Origin: Akkermansia sp.
GTDB taxonomy: Bacteria > Verrucomicrobiota > Verrucomicrobiia > Verrucomicrobiales > Akkermansiaceae
DNA: 21,444 bases
Direction: 5' to 3'
NCBI GenBank assembly: GCA_017555465.1
Contig: JAFZGH010000107.1
Span: 1 to 21,444, forward strand
The position numbers and the translations under genes are program-made. Below, one piece after another: positions 17,833 to 21,444 of this stretch (position 1 is its first letter; each line of letters starts with the position of its first letter). The notes beneath the pieces were generated by a model. That model worked only from the letters and a program-made list of their open reading frames with translations, searched no databases and was not told the origin of the DNA.

Positions 17833-18687
17833 ATGCCGAGGATTGCCCTGATTCAGCAGGAGGCCGCTGCCGCCCCCGCCGAGAACAAGAAACGCCAGAT
17901 GCAAGCCATCCGCGAAGCCGCCGCCGGCGGTGCGCAGATTGTGTGCACCCAGGAGATGTGCACCACGCTTTACTTCTGCCGCACGCAGGATTGCGAGCTA
18001 TTCAACACCGCTGACCCCATCCCCGGCGAGTGGACAGATGAACTCTGCGCGCTGGCAAAGGAACTGGGCATCGTCATCGTAGCTGCGGGATTCGAGAAGC
18101 GCGCCACCGGGCTCTACCACAACACCGCCTGGGTCATCGATGCCGATGGCACCTTCCTGGGCATGTACCGCAAGATGCACATTCCGCAGGACCCCGGGTT
18201 CGAGGAAAAGTTTTACTTCACCCCCGGCGACCTGGGCTACAAATGCTTTGAAACGCGCTTCGGGCGCATCGGCGTACTCATCTGCTGGGACCAGTGGTAC
18301 CCGGAAGCCGCGCGCCTCACCGCCATGGAGGGGGCAGAAATTCTGTTCTACCCCACCGCCATCGGCTGGATTCCCGGGGAAGAAGAACTCTACACCGCCC
18401 AGCACTGCGCCTGGGAGACCGTGCAGCGCGGCCACGCAGTGGCAAACGGCTGCTACGTCTGCGCCGTCAACCGCTGCGGTGTGGAGGGCGAAACCACCTT
18501 CTGGGGGCAGAGCTTCGTGGCCGACTACTGCGGCCAGATTGTGGCCAAAGCCCCTGTGCAGGAACGCACCATTCTCTACGCCGATGTAGACCTGGCAGCC
18601 CTGGAAGCCCACCGCCGCATCTGGCCCTTCTTCCGCGACCGCCGAATCGATTCCTACAACGGCATCACCCGCCGCTGGGGCAAATAA
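17833..18687 (+). CDS. aguB: N-carbamoylputrescine amidase (nitrilase superfamily)
   Basis: This 284-residue carbon-nitrogen hydrolase most resembles N-carbamoylputrescine amidase, which makes putrescine, ammonia and CO2 in the agmatine route of polyamine synthesis. The nitrilase triad is in place: Glu41 in CTQEM, Lys114 in YRKMHIP and the nucleophile Cys151 in LICWDQWYPEAAR. EEKFYFTPGD (124-133) and FYPTAIGW (172-179) are typical of AguB. The frame is open upstream to 17605, but family alignment starts at MPRIALIQQE, and the promoter sits just before it. The usual partner, agmatine deiminase (aguA), is not adjacent. An oxidoreductase follows after 3 bases, so they form an operon. Another amidase specificity cannot be excluded. 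Confidence 0.88.
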   Translation: MPRIALIQQEAAAAPAENKKRQMQAIREAAAGGAQIVCTQEMCTTLYFCRTQDCELFNTADPIPGEWTDELCALAKELGIVIVAAGFEKRATGLYHNTAWVIDADGTFLGMYRKMHIPQDPGFEEKFYFTPGDLGYKCFETRFGRIGVLICWDQWYPEAARLTAMEGAEILFYPTAIGWIPGEEELYTAQHCAWETVQRGHAVANGCYVCAVNRCGVEGETTFWGQSFVADYCGQIVAKAPVQERTILYADVDLAALEAHRRIWPFFRDRRIDSYNGITRRWGK

Positions 18688-18690
18688 CGC

Positions 18691-19995
18691 ATGAGCACCG
18701 CCGCACAGGAACCGCAGCAACAGCCCATCAGTGTCATCATTGTGGGTATGGGCGGTCGTGCCTCCATCTACGCCAGTGTAGCGCTCACCAACCCGGAAAT
18801 ACTCCGCGTCGTCGGCGTGGTGGATGTGAACCCTGAGCGCGCCCGGCAGGCACAGCTCATGTTCGATTTACCGGAGGAAAACTGCTTCAGTTCCGTAGAG
18901 GCACTGGTTCGCGTGCCGCGATTTGCCGATGCCGCCATCAACTGCACCATGGACCGCCTGCATGTGCAGACCTCCCTCCCCCTGCTGCGCCATGGCTACG
19001 ACCTACTGCTCGAAAAGCCCTATGCGCTGAATGATGCCGAGGGGCAGCTCATCATCGACTGCGCGCGCGAAACCGGGCGCAAGGTCATGGTGTGCCACGT
19101 GCTGCGCTACACTCCTTTCTACCGTTCGCTGCGCCGCGTCATTGCACTGGGCACCATTGGAGAGGTCATCAACATCCACATGGTGAACCAGGTGGGCTAC
19201 CAGCACGAGTCCGTATCCTTTGTACGCGGCAAGTATGCGCGCGAGGAAATCTGCGGTTCCGGCATGCTGCTCTCCAAATGCAGTCATGACCTGGACATCA
19301 TGTCCTGGCTCATGGGCGACAACACCCCCGTCACCATCTCCAGCGTGGGCAACGTACTCCAGTTCAAAGAAGAAAAAGCCCCGGAGGGAGCCGGCACGCA
19401 TTGCCTGAACAACTGCCCGCTGGAGCGCGATTGCCCCTACTCCGCCCGCCGGCTCTATATTGAGCACCCCATGCGCTGGGCCAACAACGTGTGGCATGAT
19501 ACGCACTGCAGCCCGGCAGATGATGCAGAAAAGGAACAGATTCTGCGCCAGCCGGACAATCCCTTCAGCCGCTGCGTATACCGCTGCAATATCAACATCG
19601 TGGACCACCAGTCCGTGCTCATCTCCTTCCGCAACGGAGCCACCGGCACCTTCACCATGAACGGCGGCGCCAGCACCCCCCGCCGCATGATTCACATCAC
19701 CGGCACACGTGGCGAAGTATACGGCGACTTTGAACGCGAGAGATTCCACGTTCGCCAGATGATGCCGGAAGCCCCCGGCGGTTACACTGAGCGCACGCTC
19801 GATATGTCTGACTTCCAGCAAGGTGATGCCCACGGCGGCGGCGACCGCAGCATCGTGCTCGATTTTGTCTCCCTGCTACGCGGGGAAACCACCTCGCCCG
19901 GCTGCCCCACCCTGGAGGACAGCATCGTGGGCCACCGCATGGTGTTCCTGGCAGAACAATCGCGTCTCGCCGGCGGCGCAGTGCAGCAATTCTGA
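18691..19995 (+). CDS. Gfo/Idh/MocA family oxidoreductase
   Basis: This 434-residue protein has the two-domain layout of NAD(P)-dependent dehydrogenases acting on sugars, inositol and related compounds. The Rossmann motif is at VIIVGMGGRA (15-24), the cofactor-side motif LLLEKPYAL at 105-113 (EKP 108-110), and the substrate-side SHDLDIMSW at 198-206, where His199 is the likely catalytic residue. Cys at 238, 242, 248, 273, 295 and 299 form a cluster (HCLNNCPLERDCPYSA and SRCVYRCN). I recall this from one subfamily, and it could bind a metal. No export signal is seen. The substrate is unknown. It starts 3 bases after the aguB stop, but nothing suggests a shared pathway. Confidence 0.9.
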   Translation: MSTAAQEPQQQPISVIIVGMGGRASIYASVALTNPEILRVVGVVDVNPERARQAQLMFDLPEENCFSSVEALVRVPRFADAAINCTMDRLHVQTSLPLLRHGYDLLLEKPYALNDAEGQLIIDCARETGRKVMVCHVLRYTPFYRSLRRVIALGTIGEVINIHMVNQVGYQHESVSFVRGKYAREEICGSGMLLSKCSHDLDIMSWLMGDNTPVTISSVGNVLQFKEEKAPEGAGTHCLNNCPLERDCPYSARRLYIEHPMRWANNVWHDTHCSPADDAEKEQILRQPDNPFSRCVYRCNINIVDHQSVLISFRNGATGTFTMNGGASTPRRMIHITGTRGEVYGDFERERFHVRQMMPEAPGGYTERTLDMSDFQQGDAHGGGDRSIVLDFVSLLRGETTSPGCPTLEDSIVGHRMVFLAEQSRLAGGAVQQF

Positions 19996-20008
19996 TTTCT
20001 TCTGCTTC

Positions 20009-21444
20009 ATGAGCGAACAGCCCACACGCTTCCGCTACCCGGATTTGCCAATTTCCCGTCACCGCGAGGAAATTGCCAACGCGTTGCGCAAAAACCAGGT
20101 CATTGTCGTGGTGGGCGAAACCGGTTCCGGTAAAACCACCCAGCTGCCAAAAATTGCGCTGGAGGTAGCAGGAAGACGCCGCGGCAAACTGGGCTGCACC
20201 CAGCCGCGCCGATTAGCCGCCGTGGCCGTGGCGCGCCGCATTGCAGAGGAGGTGGGTTGCGAGCTGGGCGGCTACGTGGGTTACCAGGTGCGTTTCGATG
20301 ACCGCACCGGGGAAGACACGCGCCTCAAGCTCATGACAGATGGTATTCTGCTGGCAGAAACCCAGGATGACCGGGATTTGCGGCAGTACCACACCATCAT
20401 TCTGGACGAAGCGCACGAGCGCAGCCTCAACATCGACTTCCTGCTCGGCTACATGAAGCTGCTGCTGGCGCGGCGGCCGGAGCTCAAGCTCATCATCTCC
20501 TCCGCCACCATGGATGCCGGAGCCTTCTCCGAATTCTTCGGCGGAGCTCCCGTCATCAACGTGGAGGGCCGCACCTACCACGTGGACATGCACTACATGC
20601 CCCCGCGCCACAGCGAGGAGGAACTGCCCGACCATGTGTGCCGCGCGGTGCAGTGGCTTTCGGAATACGACGCGAAGGGCGATGTGCTGGTATTCCTGCC
20701 GGGCGAGCGCGAAATCCGCGACTGCGCAGCCGAGCTGGAGCGCATGAACCTGCCCCACACCGACATCCTCCCCCTCTTTGCCCGCCTGGGGCTGGGCGAG
20801 CAGCAGCGCATCTTCCACCCCGCCAAGGGACGCCGCCGCATCGTGCTTGCCACCAACGTGGCCGAAACTTCCCTCACCATCCCCGGCATCATCTATGTCA
20901 TCGACAGCGGGCTGGCCCGCATCTCGCGCTACCTGCCGGGGCGGCAGATTCAGCGTCTGCAGATTGAACCCATCTCTCAGGCCAGCGCCCGCCAGCGCGC
21001 CGGTCGCTGCGGCCGAGTGACCGAAGGCGTGTGCATCCGCCTGTATTCCGAAACCGATTTCGAGAACCGCGATGCCTTTACCGACCCGGAAATCAAGCGC
21101 AGCGCCCTGGCCGGCGTCATCCTGCGCATGGCAGACCTGAAACTGCCGCCGCTGGGCGAATTCCCGCTGCCGGACCCGCCCAGCCCGCGCCTGGTGAATG
21201 CGGGCTACAAAACCCTGCGCGAAATCGGCGCCATCGACCGCCAGAAGCACCTCACCCAAACCGGGCGCAGCCTGGCACGCCTGCCTCTCGACCCGCGGCT
21301 GGGCCGCATGCTGCTGGAAGCCGAGCACGAAAAAGCGCTGGCCGAGGTGCTGGTCATTGTGGCCGGGCTCAGCATCATGGACCCGCGTGAGCGTCCCGCC
21401 GAATTCGCCACCCAGGCCGACCAGGCACACGCCCAGTGGAAAAA
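20009..21444 (+). CDS. hrpA: HrpA-type DEAH-box ATP-dependent RNA helicase (5' part)
   Basis: The gene is open at the right edge and shows the first 478 residues of a protein that is usually about 1,300 residues long. It starts MSEQPTRFRYPDLPISRHRE, 13 bases after the oxidoreductase stop. Helicase motifs appear in order: I GETGSGKT (36-43), Ia TQPRRLAA, II DEAH (133-136) in ILDEAHERS, III SAT (165-167), then V TNVAETSLTIPG and VI QRAGRCGR. The winged-helix and ratchet regions that follow have begun by the edge. HrpA proteins unwind RNA and have been linked to mRNA processing and rescue of collided ribosomes. HrpB is less likely because of the overall motif wording, but the C-terminal part would settle it. 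Confidence 0.9.
   Translation, partial: MSEQPTRFRYPDLPISRHREEIANALRKNQVIVVVGETGSGKTTQLPKIALEVAGRRRGKLGCTQPRRLAAVAVARRIAEEVGCELGGYVGYQVRFDDRTGEDTRLKLMTDGILLAETQDDRDLRQYHTIILDEAHERSLNIDFLLGYMKLLLARRPELKLIISSATMDAGAFSEFFGGAPVINVEGRTYHVDMHYMPPRHSEEELPDHVCRAVQWLSEYDAKGDVLVFLPGEREIRDCAAELERMNLPHTDILPLFARLGLGEQQRIFHPAKGRRRIVLATNVAETSLTIPGIIYVIDSGLARISRYLPGRQIQRLQIEPISQASARQRAGRCGRVTEGVCIRLYSETDFENRDAFTDPEIKRSALAGVILRMADLKLPPLGEFPLPDPPSPRLVNAGYKTLREIGAIDRQKHLTQTGRSLARLPLDPRLGRMLLEAEHEKALAEVLVIVAGLSIMDPRERPAEFATQADQAHAQWK

Noticed and set aside
18691..19995. Cys cluster in the oxidoreductase as a new iron-sulfur dehydrogenase
   Set aside because: I recall the CPYSA-type Cys pattern from a known Gfo/Idh/MocA subfamily, so it is described but not claimed as novel.
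20213..21430. A 405-codon minus-strand frame opposite the helicase gene
   Set aside because: It mirrors the hrpA reading frame, is His/Gly/Ala-rich without a family match, and overlaps conserved helicase motifs.

Overview
The window looks like a chromosomal segment of a Verrucomicrobiota bacterium, most likely near Akkermansia. This is inferred from the gene types: prepilin-like proteins of a verrucomicrobial style, a TPR-bearing secretin, a large RpoD with a Lys/Ala-rich head, and a Gfo/Idh/MocA oxidoreductase. No rRNA gene or other taxonomic marker is present to prove it. The segment is gene-dense and mostly housekeeping. I see no tRNA, rRNA, CRISPR array, insertion sequence, phage gene or attachment site, and no gene-free stretch longer than 300 bases.

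Layout. (1) 1-1634: a minus-strand operon of two prepilin-like proteins that may continue past the left edge. (2) 1723-4774: a plus-strand envelope and isoprenoid group of undecaprenyl-diphosphatase (uppP), signal peptidase I (lepB) and a squalene/phytoene synthase-family enzyme, closed by a strong terminator that contains the last stop codon. (3) 4789-6741: a promoter followed by a STAS-domain protein and a DUF2851 protein whose stop and start codons overlap. (4) 12571-6742 on the minus strand: a secretin, a large single-pass membrane protein of unknown function, a DUF374-type acyltransferase and folD, tightly spaced. (5) 15015-12688 on the minus strand: rpoD, with a near-consensus promoter and its own terminator. 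(6) 17717-15132 on the minus strand: a cyclophilin and an ABC-F ATPase with a hairpin between them. (7) 17833-21444 on the plus strand: N-carbamoylputrescine amidase (aguB), an oxidoreductase and the start of an HrpA-type helicase, in visibly GC-richer DNA.

How the genes fit together. Much of the window concerns the cell envelope: lipid-carrier recycling, signal peptide removal, polyprenyl condensation, phospholipid or lipid A-type acylation, an outer-membrane secretin and pilin-like proteins. The rest covers transcription, translation, protein folding, one-carbon metabolism and polyamine synthesis.

The most interesting observations are an apparent tandem duplication of sigma region 1.1 in RpoD, an Arg where signal peptidase I normally has its catalytic Lys, a secretin operon with an unrecognised periplasmic partner ending in a Pro-Phe repeat tail, and several promoters placed so close to start codons that transcripts would be leaderless or nearly so. 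I did not find a clearly new multi-gene defence or mobile system. The secretin and membrane-protein pair is the best candidate for an undescribed function.
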